From: Natrarchaeobaculum sulfurireducens
GTDB lineage: Archaea; Halobacteriota; Halobacteria; Halobacteriales; Natrialbaceae
Direction: 5' to 3'
Assembly (NCBI RefSeq): GCF_003430825.1
Contig: NZ_CP024047.1
Span: 1,240,001 to 1,304,000, forward strand
DNA length: 64,000 bases
In this document: positions 44,389 through 54,803 of the stretch, piece by piece
Numbering within the stretch: the first letter of the stretch is position 1
Layout of the letters: the number at the start of each line of letters is the position of its first letter
The notes under the pieces: model-generated
Seen by the model: the letters and a program-made list of their open reading frames with translations, nothing else
Databases searched by the model: none
What the model was told of the DNA's origin: nothing
Made by a program: the position numbers and the translations under genes

Positions 44389-44639
44389 GCGGAATCATCG
44401 AACACCCACTGGTGACGGAGAAGGCGATGAACGACATGGACTTCGAGAACAAGCTCCAGTTCGTCGTCAATCCCGACGCCACCAAACCGGAGATCGCCGA
44501 CGCCGTCGAAGCACGCTTCGAGGTTTCGGTCGACGACGTCAACACACAGCTGACCATGAAAGGCAAAAAGAAAGCGACCGTCAAACTGTCCGAGGACGAC
44601 GACGCCCAGGAAGTCGCCTCGCGAATCGGGGTGTTCTAA
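44385..44639 (+). CDS. rpl23: 50S ribosomal protein L23
   Basis: An 84-residue L23, located at the exit-tunnel mouth, where SRP and SecY dock. The conserved motifs are IIEHPLVTEKAMN at 3-15 and NKLQFVVNPDATKPEI near 20-35. It overlaps rpl4 by 4 bp and is followed 3 bp later by rpl2. Confidence 0.96.
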   Translation: MSGIIEHPLVTEKAMNDMDFENKLQFVVNPDATKPEIADAVEARFEVSVDDVNTQLTMKGKKKATVKLSEDDDAQEVASRIGVF

Positions 44640-44642
44640 CCG

Positions 44643-45365
44643 ATGGGACGACGCATTTTCGGACAACGACGAGGTCGCGGGACGCCGACGTTCCGCGCTC
44701 CATCGCATCGCTATAAAGCCAAGCTCGACCACAAGAAGACGGAAGGCGACGACGTCGTCCGTGGGACGGTCGTGGACATCGAACACGACCCTGCCCGCTC
44801 CGCGCCGGTCGCAGCCATCGAGTTCGAAGACGGCGAGCAGCGACTCGTCCTCGCACCCGAGGGTATCACCGTCGGCGAGGAGATTCAGGTCGGCGTCTCC
44901 GCGGAGATCAAGCCGGGTAACACGCTCCCGCTCGCGGAGATACCCGAGGGGGTCCCGGTCTGTAACGTCGAGGCGAACCAGGGCGACGGCGGCAAGTTCG
45001 CTCGCGCCTCCGGCGTCAACGCAGACCTGATCACCCACGACCGCAACGCCGCGGTCGTCCAGCTTCCAAGCGGCGAGGTCAAGCGCCTCGATCCGCAGTG
45101 TCGCGCTACCGTCGGCGTCGTCGCCGGTGGCGGTCGCACGGAGAAGCCGATGGTCAAAGCAGGGAACAAGTATCACAAGATGCGAGCTCGGGGCTCGAAG
45201 TGGCCTCGCGTCCGTGGTGTCGCGATGAACGCCGTTGACCACCCCTTCGGTGGTGGCGGTCGACAGCACCCCGGCAAACCCAAGTCCGTCTCGCGGAACG
45301 CACCGCCAGGACGGAAGGTCGGTGACATCTCTTCACGACGAACCGGCCGAGGTGGAAACAAATGA
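44643..45365 (+). CDS. rpl2: 50S ribosomal protein L2
   Basis: A 240-residue L2, needed for subunit joining and peptidyl-transferase activity. It has the N-terminal OB-like part and the conserved C-terminal loop [12 protein letters not shown] with His200, matching the bacterial histidine reported to be important near the catalytic centre. The stop overlaps the start of rps19. Confidence 0.97.
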   Translation: MGRRIFGQRRGRGTPTFRAPSHRYKAKLDHKKTEGDDVVRGTVVDIEHDPARSAPVAAIEFEDGEQRLVLAPEGITVGEEIQVGVSAEIKPGNTLPLAEIPEGVPVCNVEANQGDGGKFARASGVNADLITHDRNAAVVQLPSGEVKRLDPQCRATVGVVAGGGRTEKPMVKAGNKYHKMRARGSKWPRVRGVAMNAVDHPFGGGGRQHPGKPKSVSRNAPPGRKVGDISSRRTGRGGNK

Positions 45366-45787
45366 GCCAGGAGTACCGAACCGGCCGTGAGGGTGACGAG
45401 TTTACCTACCGCGGCCACACGCTTGAGGAGCTGCAGGATCTGGAGCTCGAGGAAGTCGCGGAACTGCTACCCGCACGAAAGCGGCGAAGTATCGAACGCG
45501 GTCTCACCATCGAACAGCAAAAGCTGCTCGAGAAGGCCCGCGGCAAAGACGAACAGGAGACGGCAAACTCCCCGATCCGAACACACCTTCGGGACATGCC
45601 GATCCTGCCCGAGTTCGTCGGACTGACGTTCGCCGTCTACAACGGTCAGTCGTTCGAGCGCGTTCGCGTCGAACCCGAAATGATCGGCCACTACCTCGGT
45701 GAGTTCCAGCTGACGCGCAACTCCGTCGAACACGGACAGGCTGGTATCGGTGCGACCCGATCGTCCAAGTTCGTCCCACTGAAGTGA
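45362..45787 (+). CDS. rps19: 30S ribosomal protein S19
   Basis: A 141-residue archaeal S19 with a ~55-residue N-terminal helical extension before the conserved core ([18 protein letters not shown] near 64-81, [23 protein letters not shown] near 87-109). It binds the head of the small subunit near the A site. It overlaps rpl2 by 4 bp. Confidence 0.96.
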   Translation: MSQEYRTGREGDEFTYRGHTLEELQDLELEEVAELLPARKRRSIERGLTIEQQKLLEKARGKDEQETANSPIRTHLRDMPILPEFVGLTFAVYNGQSFERVRVEPEMIGHYLGEFQLTRNSVEHGQAGIGATRSSKFVPLK

Positions 45788-45794
45788 TCCACGT

Positions 45795-46310
45795 ATGGGA
45801 ATCAACTACTCGGTCGACGCGGACCCGGACACCACCGCGAAAGCGATGCTTCGGGAGCGTCACATGAGCCACAAGCACAGCAAAGAGATCGCTCGCGAGC
45901 TGAAAGGGCGAACGGTTGCCGACGCACGAACGTATCTCGAGGCCGTCCTCGCGGGCGAGCGCTCGGTACCGTTTAAGTCTCACAACACCGGTGCCGGACA
46001 CCGCTCTGACATCGACGGCTGGGACGCGGGCAAGTACCCAGAGAAAGCCTCCAAAGCGTTTCTCGACCTGCTCGAGAACGTCGAGTCGAACGCCGAACAC
46101 CAGGGCTTCGACGGTGAGACGATGCAGATCGTCCACATCGCAGCACACAAAGTCGGCGAGTCGGTCGGTCGCAAACCGCGAGCGATGGGCCGAGCGACGG
46201 CCTGGAACACGCCGGAAGTCGACGTCGAGATCGTCGTCGAGGACGTCGACGACACTCGCATCGAACAGACCGACGACGAAGACGAAACCGAAGACGAGGA
46301 CGATAACTAA
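45795..46310 (+). CDS. rpl22: 50S ribosomal protein L22
   Basis: A 171-residue archaeal L22 whose long beta-hairpin enters the exit tunnel. Motifs include MLRERHMSHKHSKEIARELKG near 16-36 and the hairpin region around NTPEVDVEIVVEDV near 137-150. It ends in a very acidic tail (DDEDETEDEDDN), a common haloarchaeal adaptation. Its stop overlaps the rps3 ATG by one base. Confidence 0.96.
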   Translation: MGINYSVDADPDTTAKAMLRERHMSHKHSKEIARELKGRTVADARTYLEAVLAGERSVPFKSHNTGAGHRSDIDGWDAGKYPEKASKAFLDLLENVESNAEHQGFDGETMQIVHIAAHKVGESVGRKPRAMGRATAWNTPEVDVEIVVEDVDDTRIEQTDDEDETEDEDDN

Positions 46311-47245
46311 TGGCTGACGAACACCAATTCATCGAGAATGGCCTGCAGCGGTCCCAGATCGACGAGTTCTTCGAGGAAGAACTCGGCCGCGCTGGCTACG
46401 GTGGTATGGAGGTCGCCAAGACGCCGATGGGAACCCAGATCGTCCTCAAGGCCGAAAAGCCCGGGATGGTCATCGGTAAAGGCGGCGAGAACATTCGGAA
46501 GGTCACGACGGCCCTCGAGGAGAAGTTCAACCTCGAGGACCCACAGATCGACGTGCAGGAGGTCGACGAACCCGACCTGAACGCACGCATCGTCGCCGAC
46601 CGCCTGGCAAACGCCCTAGAGCGCGGCTGGTACTTCCGGAAAGCCGGTCACACGACGATCGACCGGATCATGGAGTCCGGCGCCCTGGGCGCCGAAATCG
46701 TCCTGTCGGGGAAAGTCACGGGCGCGCGATCGCGCGTCGAGAAGTTCAACCGTGGCTACATCAAGCACAACGGCGAACCCGCAGAGGAGATCGTCGACGA
46801 AGGTCAGGGCGTTGCCGTGATGAAACTCGGCACGATCGGCGTGACGGTAAAGATCATCCCGCCGAACGCCGAGTTGCCCGACGACTTCCAGATCCACGAG
46901 GACATGGATCCCGAAGAGCTCGTCCCCGATGCCGTCGAGGCCAACGAAGCCGAGGGCGTCGAAGAGCTGCTCGAGGGCGAACCCGAAGAGGCCGAAGCCA
47001 CCGAGGAAGGTGCCGAAGCCGCCGAAGACGAGGCCGTCGAGCCCGAAGTCGACGAGGAAGTCGTCGAGGAAGTTCTCGAGGAGGACCTCGAGGACGATGA
47101 GGACGTCGAGACGCCCGACGAGTCGCCGATCGAGGAAGACCTCGACGAACTCGAAGCGGACGTCGAAGCGGAAGCCGAAGAACTCGTTGCCGAAATGGAA
47201 GACGACGATTCCGAAACGGCCGACGACGAGGAGGGTGATGCCTGA
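46310..47245 (+). CDS. rps3: 30S ribosomal protein S3
   Basis: S3 sits at the mRNA entry channel. The 311-residue protein has a type II KH domain with the GxxG loop IGKGGENI near 57-64, then the C-terminal S3 domain ending near residue 195. The final ~115 residues are a long acidic, Glu/Asp/Ala-rich extension ([16 protein letters not shown]...), well beyond the archaeal core length. One-base overlaps link it to rpl22 and rpl29. Confidence 0.96.
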   Translation: MADEHQFIENGLQRSQIDEFFEEELGRAGYGGMEVAKTPMGTQIVLKAEKPGMVIGKGGENIRKVTTALEEKFNLEDPQIDVQEVDEPDLNARIVADRLANALERGWYFRKAGHTTIDRIMESGALGAEIVLSGKVTGARSRVEKFNRGYIKHNGEPAEEIVDEGQGVAVMKLGTIGVTVKIIPPNAELPDDFQIHEDMDPEELVPDAVEANEAEGVEELLEGEPEEAEATEEGAEAAEDEAVEPEVDEEVVEEVLEEDLEDDEDVETPDESPIEEDLDELEADVEAEAEELVAEMEDDDSETADDEEGDA

Positions 47246-47460
47246 TGGCGATTCTCCACGTCGACGAGATCCGTGACATGACGCCCGCCGAACGGGAAGA
47301 AGAACTCGAGGAACTCGAGACTGAACTGCTGAACTCGAAGTCCGTCCTCGCAGCCGGTGGTGCCCCGGAGAATCCAGGTCGCATCGGCGAACTGGGTCGC
47401 ACCATCGCGCGGATCAAGACGATCCAGCACGAGGAAGGCGACTTCGAGGACGAGGAGTAA
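47245..47460 (+). CDS. rpl29: 50S ribosomal protein L29
   Basis: A 71-residue, two-helix L29 at the tunnel exit, with [26 protein letters not shown] and the second helix [17 protein letters not shown]. It follows rps3 with a one-base overlap and is 10 bp upstream of the RNase P gene. Confidence 0.95.
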   Translation: MAILHVDEIRDMTPAEREEELEELETELLNSKSVLAAGGAPENPGRIGELGRTIARIKTIQHEEGDFEDEE

Positions 47461-47470
47461 CGAACAGACA

Positions 47471-47878
47471 ATGCCGCTGACACCCGAGACGTTGCCACGA
47501 CACGAACTCAACGGCCTCCCCGTCCGCGTCGTCGATAGCGACGACGAGTCACGGGTAGGTCTCGAGGGCCGCGTCGTCGTCGAGACGACGAAGACGCTCT
47601 CAGTAGAGGTTCGAGAGAACGGCACATCCCGGGTGCTCACGGTACCGAAATCGGGCTCAGTATTCGAGTTTGCGATCACAGATGACGCCGCCGACTTCGA
47701 GAAGGAGTCGGGGACTGCGTTCAAACTGGCCGACTCCAAACCCGACTCGGACGCGAATTCGCGTGCCGACTCGGAGTGTGCTGGCGAGAACGTAGCCTAC
47801 GTTACGGTCGATGGGTCGCGATTGCTCTCACAACCTGCCCGACGCACGGAAACAAATGGTGACTCACCATGGCAATAG
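47471..47878 (+). CDS. rnp1: Ribonuclease P protein component 1 (Rpp29/Pop4-type)
   Basis: A protein subunit of archaeal RNase P, which removes 5' leaders from pre-tRNA. The 135-residue protein has the Sm-like Rpp29 core: LPRHELNGLPVRVVDSDDESRVGLEGRVVVETTKTLSV near 8-45, then FEFA and a C-terminal TVDGSRLLSQPARR. About 25 residues rich in Asp, Ser and Ala are inserted near 80-105. Gene position between rpl29 and rps17 is the standard archaeal one. It overlaps rps17 by 10 bp. The ATG at 47471 is chosen since the earlier open frame covers rpl29. Confidence 0.92.
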   Translation: MPLTPETLPRHELNGLPVRVVDSDDESRVGLEGRVVVETTKTLSVEVRENGTSRVLTVPKSGSVFEFAITDDAADFEKESGTAFKLADSKPDSDANSRADSECAGENVAYVTVDGSRLLSQPARRTETNGDSPWQ

Positions 47879-48297
47879 GACTAGACGTCAACACCCCTCC
47901 GGAACCAGAGAACCCGGAGGAATACGATTACGAGAAGTGTCCGTTCTACGGCGACCTTCCCGTTCGAGGGCAGATCCTCGAGGGACTCGTCGTCTCGACG
48001 GACATGGACAAGACCGTTGTCGTCGAGCGAGAGTACGACGTTGCCGTACCGAAATACGATCGGTACATGAAACGTCGTTCGCGCATCCCGGCTCACGTTC
48101 CGGGCGTGCTCGAGCCGCTCTCGGTCGGTGACACGGTCAAGATCGCAGAGACCCGACCACTGTCGAAGACGAAATCGCACGTGGTCGTCGAAGTAACCGA
48201 AGAAGCGACTGCAGAGGACGTCGCTGAACTGACCGGCCAGACCGAGCCGGACCCACAGCTGTCTGCCGACGACCTCGGCAACGAAGGTGATCAGTGA
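47869..48297 (+). CDS. rps17: 30S ribosomal protein S17
   Basis: A 142-residue S17 with an OB-fold core: [27 protein letters not shown] at the start, [20 protein letters not shown] near 40-59, and [16 protein letters not shown] near 93-108. The 30-residue C-terminal tail is acidic. Its first 10 bp overlap rnp1, and its stop shares a base with the rpl14 ATG. Confidence 0.95.
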   Translation: MAIGLDVNTPPEPENPEEYDYEKCPFYGDLPVRGQILEGLVVSTDMDKTVVVEREYDVAVPKYDRYMKRRSRIPAHVPGVLEPLSVGDTVKIAETRPLSKTKSHVVVEVTEEATAEDVAELTGQTEPDPQLSADDLGNEGDQ

Positions 48298-48695
48298 TGG
48301 AGGCAATGAAAGCCGACGTCACTCAGGGTCTGAAGAAGGGCTCGCTCGTCACGTGCGCCGACAACACCGGTGCACGTGAGTTGAAGGTCATCAGCGTCGC
48401 GGGCTACCACGGCACCAAAAACCGCCAGCCGAGCGCGGGTCTTGGTGACAAAGTGACCGTTTCGGTCACGAAAGGGACGCCCGAGATGCGCCGACAGGTC
48501 CTCGAAGCCGTCATCGTCCGCCAGCGCAAATCGATCCGCCGGCCGGACGGGACGCGACTGAAGTTCGAGGACAACGCGGCCGTCATCATCGACGAGAACG
48601 AAGAGCCCCGCGGAACGGAGATCAAGGGGCCGATCGCCCGCGAAGTTGCAGAGCGCTTCGGAGCAATCGCATCAACCGCGACGATGATCGTATAG
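48297..48695 (+). CDS. rpl14: 50S ribosomal protein L14
   Basis: A 132-residue L14, at the subunit interface. Conserved segments: [24 protein letters not shown] near 11-34, [26 protein letters not shown] near 54-79, and [25 protein letters not shown] near 90-114. ATG at 48297 overlaps the rps17 stop; a GTG at 48294 is less likely. Confidence 0.96.
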   Translation: MEAMKADVTQGLKKGSLVTCADNTGARELKVISVAGYHGTKNRQPSAGLGDKVTVSVTKGTPEMRRQVLEAVIVRQRKSIRRPDGTRLKFEDNAAVIIDENEEPRGTEIKGPIAREVAERFGAIASTATMIV

Positions 48696-48697
48696 AT

Positions 48698-49060
48698 ATG
48701 AGCAAACAACCACACAAACAGCGAAACCAGACGGAGCGTGCACCGCTGCACCAGCGGGGAGCACAGCTTCACGCGACGCTGTCCGACGACCTCCGTGAGG
48801 AGTACGGCACCCGTCGCACCCGCGTCAACGCGGGCGACACCGTCGAGGTCATGCGCGGCGACCACGCTGGCGAAGAAGGCGAGGTTCTGCGCGTTCGCCT
48901 CGACAATGGCGTCGTCCACGTCGAAGACGTGACGGTCGAGACGGCCGACGGCGAGGAGGTCCCGCGACCGGTCGACCCGTCGAACGTCCGGATCACGAAA
49001 CTCGACCTCTCGGACGAGCGTCGTGAGACGCGGCTCGAAGAACGAGGTGAGAGCGAATGA
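48698..49060 (+). CDS. rpl24: 50S ribosomal protein L24
   Basis: A 120-residue archaeal L24 with a KOW motif ([25 protein letters not shown] near 44-68). It helps to start large-subunit folding near the exit tunnel. It starts 2 bp after rpl14 and overlaps rps4e by 4 bp. Confidence 0.96.
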   Translation: MSKQPHKQRNQTERAPLHQRGAQLHATLSDDLREEYGTRRTRVNAGDTVEVMRGDHAGEEGEVLRVRLDNGVVHVEDVTVETADGEEVPRPVDPSNVRITKLDLSDERRETRLEERGESE

Positions 49061-49791
49061 CGAAACACCAGAAACGACTCTCGGTACCGAAGTCCTGGCC
49101 GGTCGAGCGAAAGACCGACGTCTTCACGGTGAAAGCCGGAGCCGGTCCCCACGGTGAAGACGGTGTTCCGCTCGTCGTCTTGCTGCGAGACGTACTCGGC
49201 TACGTAGACTCGAAAAAAGAGGCACGGTACGCCCTGAGCGAGGATGCGATCCTCGTCAACGGCCAGCCGATCAACGACGAGCGCCGACCGATCGGGATGT
49301 TCGACATCCTAGCGTTCCCCGGCCGCGGTGAATACTATCGTGTGTTCCCCGACGAGGGGGGCCGGCTCTCGCTGACCGAAATCGACGAAGACGCTGCGGG
49401 TAGCCGCCTCGGCAAGATCGAGGGCAAACAGCAGGTTCCCGGCGGGGATACACAGCTCACGCTGCACGACGGCACGAACGTCGTCGTCGACGAAGAGAGC
49501 GATTACAGCGGGGGCGACTCGGTTGTCGTCGACAACGACGACAAGTCGATCGTCGCTCACTTCCCCTACGAGGAAGGTGCACTCGTCACTGCCGTTAGCG
49601 GTAACCACGGTGGCAAAATCGGCGAGATCGATACGATCGAAGTTACGCCCGGCAGCGGCTCGAACACCGTCGCCGTCACCACCGAGGACGGCGAGTTCGA
49701 GACCGTCGAGGAGTACGTCGTCGTCATCGACGAAAACTTCACGGGCGACGACGAGTCGTCGGAAAATGCGGGCACGGAGGGTGATGACTGA
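49057..49791 (+). CDS. rps4e: 30S ribosomal protein S4e
   Basis: A 244-residue archaeal/eukaryotic-type S4e. [19 protein letters not shown] opens it; an S4-like RNA-binding domain follows ([21 protein letters not shown] near 49-69), then the S4e central part ([17 protein letters not shown]) and a KOW motif near 180-200 ([14 protein letters not shown]). The terminal region is acidic. Start overlaps rpl24 and stop overlaps rpl5. Confidence 0.96.
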   Translation: MTKHQKRLSVPKSWPVERKTDVFTVKAGAGPHGEDGVPLVVLLRDVLGYVDSKKEARYALSEDAILVNGQPINDERRPIGMFDILAFPGRGEYYRVFPDEGGRLSLTEIDEDAAGSRLGKIEGKQQVPGGDTQLTLHDGTNVVVDEESDYSGGDSVVVDNDDKSIVAHFPYEEGALVTAVSGNHGGKIGEIDTIEVTPGSGSNTVAVTTEDGEFETVEEYVVVIDENFTGDDESSENAGTEGDD

Positions 49792-50333
49792 TGTCGGAAG
49801 CCGAATCCGAAGGTGAGTTCCACGAGATGCGCGAACCGCGCGTCGAAAAGGTCGTTGTCCACATGGGCGTCGGTCAGGGCGGTCGCGAACTCGGCCACGC
49901 AGAAGACATCATCGAAGAGATCACCGAACAAGAGAGCGTCCGTACCCTGGCAAAGCGGACCGAACCCGACTTCGGCATCCGCCAAGGCGACCCGATCGGC
50001 ACGAAGGTCACCCTCCGTGGCGACGACGCCACGGAGTTCCTCGAGACCGCACTGCCGCTTGCAGCGCTCTCGGCGAATCAGTTCGACGATACGGGCAACT
50101 TCAGCTTCGGCGTCGAGGAACACACCGAGTTCCCGAGCCAGGAGTATGACCCGACCGTCGGGATCTACGGGCTCGACGTCACCGTCAACCTGGTGCGTCC
50201 GGGCTACCGCGTCTCCAAACGCGACAAAGCCACCCGACCGATCCCCTCGAAACACCGACTGACCCCCGAGGACGCGATTGCGTTCCTCGAGGCGACGTTC
50301 GACGTCACCGTGGAGGAGACGGACGATGAGTGA
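49791..50333 (+). CDS. rpl5: 50S ribosomal protein L5
   Basis: A 180-residue L5, which holds 5S rRNA and contacts the P-site tRNA. Core motifs include [22 protein letters not shown] near 11-32, [26 protein letters not shown] near 50-75, and [20 protein letters not shown] near 124-143. The stop region overlaps the ATG of rps14 by eight bases. Confidence 0.95.
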   Translation: MSEAESEGEFHEMREPRVEKVVVHMGVGQGGRELGHAEDIIEEITEQESVRTLAKRTEPDFGIRQGDPIGTKVTLRGDDATEFLETALPLAALSANQFDDTGNFSFGVEEHTEFPSQEYDPTVGIYGLDVTVNLVRPGYRVSKRDKATRPIPSKHRLTPEDAIAFLEATFDVTVEETDDE

Positions 50334-50502
50334 AAGTGAAAACGAACAGACGGGCGAGCACGCCACGAAGCGTACGGGTCAGCTAGAGGCCTGCCAGCGC
50401 TGTGGCCGTAAGCAGGGGCTCGTCGGCAAGTACGACATCAATCTCTGCCGACAGTGCTTCCGTGAGATTGCCCGCGACATGGGATTCAAGAAGTACCGAT
50501 AA
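50326..50502 (+). CDS. rps14: 30S ribosomal protein S14 (zinc-binding type)
   Basis: A 58-residue zinc-binding S14 with the four zinc cysteines at 23, 26, 41 and 44 (CQRC and CRQC) and the terminal [14 protein letters not shown]. The first ~18 residues are an acidic extension. The ATG at 50326 is chosen because it gives the normal short protein. Confidence 0.95.
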   Translation: MSESENEQTGEHATKRTGQLEACQRCGRKQGLVGKYDINLCRQCFREIARDMGFKKYR

Positions 50503-50503
50503 C

Positions 50504-50896
50504 ATGACTGGAAACGACCCACTCAGCAACGCGCTCTCGGGCATCGACAATGCCGAGAGCGTCGGTAAACTGAGCCACGAGGTAACGCCCGCCTCGAACG
50601 AGATCGGCAGCGTACTCGAGGTCTTCTACGACCGCGGGTACATCGACGGCTTCGAGTTCGTCGATGACGGCAAAGCCGGGCAGTTCGAGGTCGAACTGAA
50701 AGGAGCGATCAACGAGTGTGGGCCCGTCAAGCCCCGTTACAGCGCAGGCGCTGACGACTTCGAGAAGTGGGAGAAACGGTTCCTCCCCGCTCGAGACTTC
50801 GGTGCGCTCGTCGTCACGACGAGCAGTGGCATTATGAGCCACTACGAGGCGCGCGAACAGGGGATTGGCGGCCAGGTGATCGCATACGTCTACTAA
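50504..50896 (+). CDS. rps8: 30S ribosomal protein S8
   Basis: A 130-residue S8, a primary binder of 16S rRNA helix 21. [19 protein letters not shown] at the start and [19 protein letters not shown] with [10 protein letters not shown] at the C-terminus are the archaeal S8 signature. It begins 1 bp after the rps14 stop. Confidence 0.96.
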   Translation: MTGNDPLSNALSGIDNAESVGKLSHEVTPASNEIGSVLEVFYDRGYIDGFEFVDDGKAGQFEVELKGAINECGPVKPRYSAGADDFEKWEKRFLPARDFGALVVTTSSGIMSHYEAREQGIGGQVIAYVY

Positions 50897-50898
50897 CC

Positions 50899-51432
50899 AT
50901 GCGAGTTGAACTGGAAATCCCCGACAACGTAACCGTCGAGACCGACCACCTCGACGTGACCGTCGACGGTCCGGAAGGCAGCGTCACCCGCCGCCTCTGG
51001 TACCCCGACGTGAACGTCGACGTTGAGAACGATCTCGTCGTGATCGAGAGCGAGAACGAGGACGCAAAGACCAACGCGACCGTCGGCACCTTCGAGAGCC
51101 ACATCGAGAACGCCTTCCACGGCGTCCTCGAGGGATGGGAGTACAAGATGGAAGTCTTTTACTCTCACTTCCCAATGCAGGTTCGCGTCGAAGGTACCGA
51201 CGTCGTCATCGAGAACTTCCTCGGTGAGAAAGCACCGCGACGCACGACGATTCACGGTGACACCGACGTTTCCGTCGACGACGAAGTCGTCGTCCTCTCC
51301 GGCCCGAACAAAGAGGACGTCGGCCAGACGGCGGCTGACATCGAGCAGCTAACGAAAGTTAGCGGCAAAGACACCCGCGTCTTCCAGGACGGGGTCTACA
51401 TCACCGAGAAACCCGCCAAAGGAGGTGTCTAA
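50899..51432 (+). CDS. rpl6: 50S ribosomal protein L6
   Basis: A 177-residue L6 of two similar beta-rich halves: MRVELEIPDNVTVETDHLDV with VDGPEGSVTRRL, then VFYSHFPMQVRVEGTDVVIENFLGEK near 86-111. It binds near the sarcin-ricin loop. It starts 2 bp after rps8. Confidence 0.96.
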   Translation: MRVELEIPDNVTVETDHLDVTVDGPEGSVTRRLWYPDVNVDVENDLVVIESENEDAKTNATVGTFESHIENAFHGVLEGWEYKMEVFYSHFPMQVRVEGTDVVIENFLGEKAPRRTTIHGDTDVSVDDEVVVLSGPNKEDVGQTAADIEQLTKVSGKDTRVFQDGVYITEKPAKGGV

Positions 51433-51435
51433 TAG

Positions 51436-52197
51436 ATGGCAGACGACGACCCAACGACCGACGAAGACGCACAGGACACCTCGGCTGAGGCCGACGACGG
51501 CCCATCGGAACTCGAGGACATAAGCGGTGTCGGCGAGAGCAAAGCCGAGGCGCTTCGCGAGGCCGGCTTCGAGTCCGTCCAGGACGTCAAGGAAGCAACT
51601 CAGGACGAACTGGCCGAAACCGACGGCATCGGGAACGCACTCGCCGCTCGTATCAAAGCCGACGTTGGCGACCTCGAGGTCACCGACGAGACGGACGCCG
51701 AGATCGAAGACGAAGAACCCGAAGAAGCCGAGCCCGAAGCGGACGTCGAAACAGAGCTGCAGGCTCGCGGACTGACCGAAAAGACCCCCGAGCTGTCCGA
51801 CGACGAGGAGCGACTGCTCGCTCGACGCCGGACGATCGGCAAGCCGCAGTTCAACCGACAGGACTACCACAAGAAAAAGCGGACGCCCGAATCCTGGCGT
51901 CGACCACGCGGTCAGCTATCGAAGCAGCGCCGCGGGATCAAGGGCAAGGGCCCGAAAGTCCAGGCTGGCTACCGCACGCCCGAAGCCGTCCGGGGCAAGC
52001 ACCCAAGCGGCTTCGAGGAAGTGTACGTCGAGACGCCCGACGATCTCGAGGGCGTCGACGGCGACTACGAGGCGGTCCGAATCGCCTCGTCGGTCGGTGC
52101 GCGTAAACGCGAACGCATCGAGGAACTCGCCGAGGAAAGCGAGATCCGCGTGCTAAACCCGACCTACGAAGAAGTCGAGGTGGAATCCAATGACTGA
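51436..52197 (+). CDS. rpl32e: 50S ribosomal protein L32e with N-terminal helix-hairpin-helix extension
   Basis: The archaeal/eukaryotic-type L32e core occupies about residues 115-250 ([40 protein letters not shown]). The first ~110 residues add an acidic region and a helix-hairpin-helix-like unit ([20 protein letters not shown], then [16 protein letters not shown]), as in other haloarchaeal L32e proteins. Its stop overlaps rpl19e by 8 bp. Confidence 0.95.
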   Translation: MADDDPTTDEDAQDTSAEADDGPSELEDISGVGESKAEALREAGFESVQDVKEATQDELAETDGIGNALAARIKADVGDLEVTDETDAEIEDEEPEEAEPEADVETELQARGLTEKTPELSDDEERLLARRRTIGKPQFNRQDYHKKKRTPESWRRPRGQLSKQRRGIKGKGPKVQAGYRTPEAVRGKHPSGFEEVYVETPDDLEGVDGDYEAVRIASSVGARKRERIEELAEESEIRVLNPTYEEVEVESND

Positions 52198-52639
52198 TCT
52201 CTCCGCACAGAAGCGACTCGCCGCCGACGTGCTGGACGTCGGCCAGAACCGCGTCTGGCTCGACCCCGCCGCCCAGGCCGACATCGCCGAGGCGATCACG
52301 CGAGACGAGATCCGCGAACTCGTCGACGAAGGCCTCATCCAGGCCGACGAGCCAACGGGTAACTCCCGCGGCCGCGCTCGCGAGCGCAACGCCAAGCGCG
52401 CCTACGGCCACCGGAAAGGCCCGGGCAAGCGCAAAGGCAAGAAAGGCGCTCGCCAGAACTCGAAAGAGGAATGGCAGGACAAGATTCGTGCACAGCGACG
52501 GAAGCTCCGTGAACTCCGCGATACGGGCGAACTTACGCCCGCTCAATACCGCGAGCTCTACAAGAAAGCTGGTGGTGGCGAGTTCCGTAGCGTCCGGTAC
52601 CTGTTGAACTACATCGACGACAACTACGGTGATCGATAA
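52190..52639 (+). CDS. rpl19e: 50S ribosomal protein L19e
   Basis: A 149-residue all-helical L19e that bridges to the small subunit. [25 protein letters not shown] opens it; the basic loop [15 protein letters not shown] is near 78-92, and the last helix carries [24 protein letters not shown]. One-base overlap with rpl18. Confidence 0.96.
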   Translation: MTDLSAQKRLAADVLDVGQNRVWLDPAAQADIAEAITRDEIRELVDEGLIQADEPTGNSRGRARERNAKRAYGHRKGPGKRKGKKGARQNSKEEWQDKIRAQRRKLRELRDTGELTPAQYRELYKKAGGGEFRSVRYLLNYIDDNYGDR

Positions 52640-53187
52640 TGGCGACAGGACCACGATACAAGGTGCCGATGCGACGTCGCCGTGAGGTCCGAACGGACTA
52701 CCACCAGAGGTTGCGCCTGCTGAAATCGGGCAAGCCCCGCCTCGTTGCTCGCAAGAGTAACAAGCATATTACGGCGCAGCTGATCGTTCCTGGACCTCAG
52801 GGCGACGAGACGCTCGCGAGCGCACACTCGAGCGATCTCGAGGAGTACGGCTGGGACGCACCCACGAGCAACATTTCGGCGGCGTATCTGACCGGCCTGC
52901 TGGCCGGACAGCGTGCCGTCGACGCCGGACTCGAGGAAGCGGTGCTCGATATCGGCCTCAACACGGCGACGCCTGGCAACAAGGTGTTCGCCGTTCAGGA
53001 GGGCGCGATCGACGCCGGTCTCGAGATCCCGCACAACGACAGCGTACTCGCAGACTGGTCGCGCACGCGCGGCGAGCACATCGCCGAGTACGCCGAACAG
53101 CTCGACGAACCGCTGTACAGCGGCGAGTTCGACGCAACGGAACTCCCTGAACACTTCGACGACGTACGAGAGGCGATTCTCGAATGA
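52639..53187 (+). CDS. rpl18: 50S ribosomal protein L18
   Basis: A 182-residue archaeal L18 that binds 5S rRNA with L5. Motifs: [38 protein letters not shown] at the N-terminus and [25 protein letters not shown] near 84-108. It overlaps rps5 by 4 bp. Confidence 0.96.
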   Translation: MATGPRYKVPMRRRREVRTDYHQRLRLLKSGKPRLVARKSNKHITAQLIVPGPQGDETLASAHSSDLEEYGWDAPTSNISAAYLTGLLAGQRAVDAGLEEAVLDIGLNTATPGNKVFAVQEGAIDAGLEIPHNDSVLADWSRTRGEHIAEYAEQLDEPLYSGEFDATELPEHFDDVREAILE

Positions 53188-53837
53188 GCAACTACAACGA
53201 CAGCGGATGGGAACCCGTCACCCGTCTCGGCCGGAAGGTCCAGGAGGGCGAAATCGATTCGATGGAGGTTGCCCTCAACTCGGGACTCCCGCTGAAGGAA
53301 CCCGAAATCGTCGACCAGCTCCTGCCGGGGCTCGACGACGAAGTGCTGGACATCAACATGGTCCAGCGTATGACCGACTCCGGACGACGCGTCAAGTTCC
53401 GATGTGTCGTCGTCGTGGGCAACCGCGACGGCTACGTCGGCTACGCGGAAGGCCGTGACGATCAGGTCGGCTCTGCCATCCAGAAGGCCATCGGTATCGC
53501 GAAGCTGAATATGATCAAGGTCCCCCGCGGCTCCGGGTCGTGGGAAGACCGCTCGGACCGACCACACTCGCTGGCCCGTCGGACCACCGGCAAGGCCGGC
53601 TCCGTCGAGGTCGAAGTCATCCCGGCTCCCGAAGGCCTGGGACTGGCCGCCAGCGACACCGTACGCGCGGTGCTCGAACTGGCCGGTCTCGAGAACGCCT
53701 GGACGAAGAGCCACGGCAACACGCGAACGACAGTCAACCTCGCGAAAGCGACGTTCAACGCACTCGAGAACGCCTCGCAGTCGCGACTTCCTCAGTCACA
53801 GCGCAGTGACCGGGATACAGCCGAGGTGAGTGAGTGA
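53184..53837 (+). CDS. rps5: 30S ribosomal protein S5
   Basis: A 217-residue archaeal S5, near the mRNA entry and decoding site. It has the double-stranded RNA-binding-like domain ([31 protein letters not shown] near 60-90) and the C-terminal domain with [19 protein letters not shown] near 153-171. Start overlaps rpl18 and stop shares a base with the rpl30 ATG. Confidence 0.96.
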   Translation: MSNYNDSGWEPVTRLGRKVQEGEIDSMEVALNSGLPLKEPEIVDQLLPGLDDEVLDINMVQRMTDSGRRVKFRCVVVVGNRDGYVGYAEGRDDQVGSAIQKAIGIAKLNMIKVPRGSGSWEDRSDRPHSLARRTTGKAGSVEVEVIPAPEGLGLAASDTVRAVLELAGLENAWTKSHGNTRTTVNLAKATFNALENASQSRLPQSQRSDRDTAEVSE

Positions 53838-54304
53838 TGAAGGCCGTCGTGCAGGTTCGCGGTGAAGTAAACCGCCAACAGGACGTCCAGGACACGCTCG
53901 AGATGCTCAACATCCACAGCGTCAATCACTGTGCGCTGGTCCCCGAGACCGACACCTACGTCGGGATGGTCAACAAGGTCAACGACTACGTTGCCTACGG
54001 GGAACCGAACGCTGAGGTGCTCGAGACGGTGCTCGCAAAGCGTGCCGAACCGCTCGAGGGTCGCCAGGCAGACGTCGACGAAGAGTGGCTCGCCGAGAAC
54101 ACCGAGTACGACGATTTCGGCGCACTCGCGGAGGCGCTGCTCGATGAAGAGACGACGCTTCGCGAGCAGGGACTATCGCCGACGCTCCGTCTCCACCCGC
54201 CGCGTGGCGGCCACGCCGGCATCAAGAAGCCGACGGTCGAAGGCGGACAACTCGGAAAGCATACAACGGACGAGATTAACGACCTGTTAGAATCGATGCG
54301 ATAA
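53837..54304 (+). CDS. rpl30: 50S ribosomal protein L30
   Basis: A 155-residue archaeal L30: KAVVQVRGEVNRQQDVQDTLEMLNIHSVNHCALVPETDTYVGMVNKV forms the ferredoxin-like core, followed by the archaeal extension with LRLHPPRGGHAGIKKPTVEGGQLG near 117-140. The ATG at 53837 overlaps the rps5 stop; an upstream GTG at 53834 is less likely. Confidence 0.95.
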   Translation: MKAVVQVRGEVNRQQDVQDTLEMLNIHSVNHCALVPETDTYVGMVNKVNDYVAYGEPNAEVLETVLAKRAEPLEGRQADVDEEWLAENTEYDDFGALAEALLDEETTLREQGLSPTLRLHPPRGGHAGIKKPTVEGGQLGKHTTDEINDLLESMR

Positions 54305-54306
54305 CC

Positions 54307-54801
54307 ATGACGAGTAAAAAACGACGTCAGCGCGGTTCGCGGACGCACGGCGGTGGCACGCACAAGAATCGACGAGGTGCGGGCCATCGTGGTGGGCGCG
54401 GTCGCGCAGGACGCAGCAAACACGAGTTCCACAACTACGAACCGAAGCAGAAACACGGCTTCAAACGGCCCCAGGACGCTCGTCCAACCGTCGAAGAGAT
54501 CGACGTCAAGACACTCGACGAGGACGCGATCCTCTACGTCGCAGACGACCTCGCCGAAGAAACTGACGACGGCTACGCAATCGACGCTCGAGACGTCGTC
54601 GAGGACGGCCACGAAGTCGATGTCGTCAAAGTACTCGGTTCCGGGCAAGTCCGAAACGCCCTCACCGTGACCGCCGACGAGTTCTCCGAGACGGCTCGCG
54701 AGAAACTCGAGGATGCAGGTGGAGACGCAGTGCTGTCGGAGCGAGCCCAGGAAGCGGCGTTCGAAGCCGAGGACGACGAATCCGAACAGACTGAGGACTA
54801 A
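54307..54801 (+). CDS. rpl15: 50S ribosomal protein L15
   Basis: A 164-residue L15 with the glycine/arginine-rich N-terminus RRQRGSRTHGGGTHKNRRGAGHRGGRGRAGRSK that threads into 23S rRNA and a globular C-terminal half with VVKVLGSGQVRNALTVTADEFSETA. The C-terminal ~25 residues are acidic. It precedes secY by 2 bp. Confidence 0.96.
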   Translation: MTSKKRRQRGSRTHGGGTHKNRRGAGHRGGRGRAGRSKHEFHNYEPKQKHGFKRPQDARPTVEEIDVKTLDEDAILYVADDLAEETDDGYAIDARDVVEDGHEVDVVKVLGSGQVRNALTVTADEFSETAREKLEDAGGDAVLSERAQEAAFEAEDDESEQTED

Positions 54802-54803
54802 CT

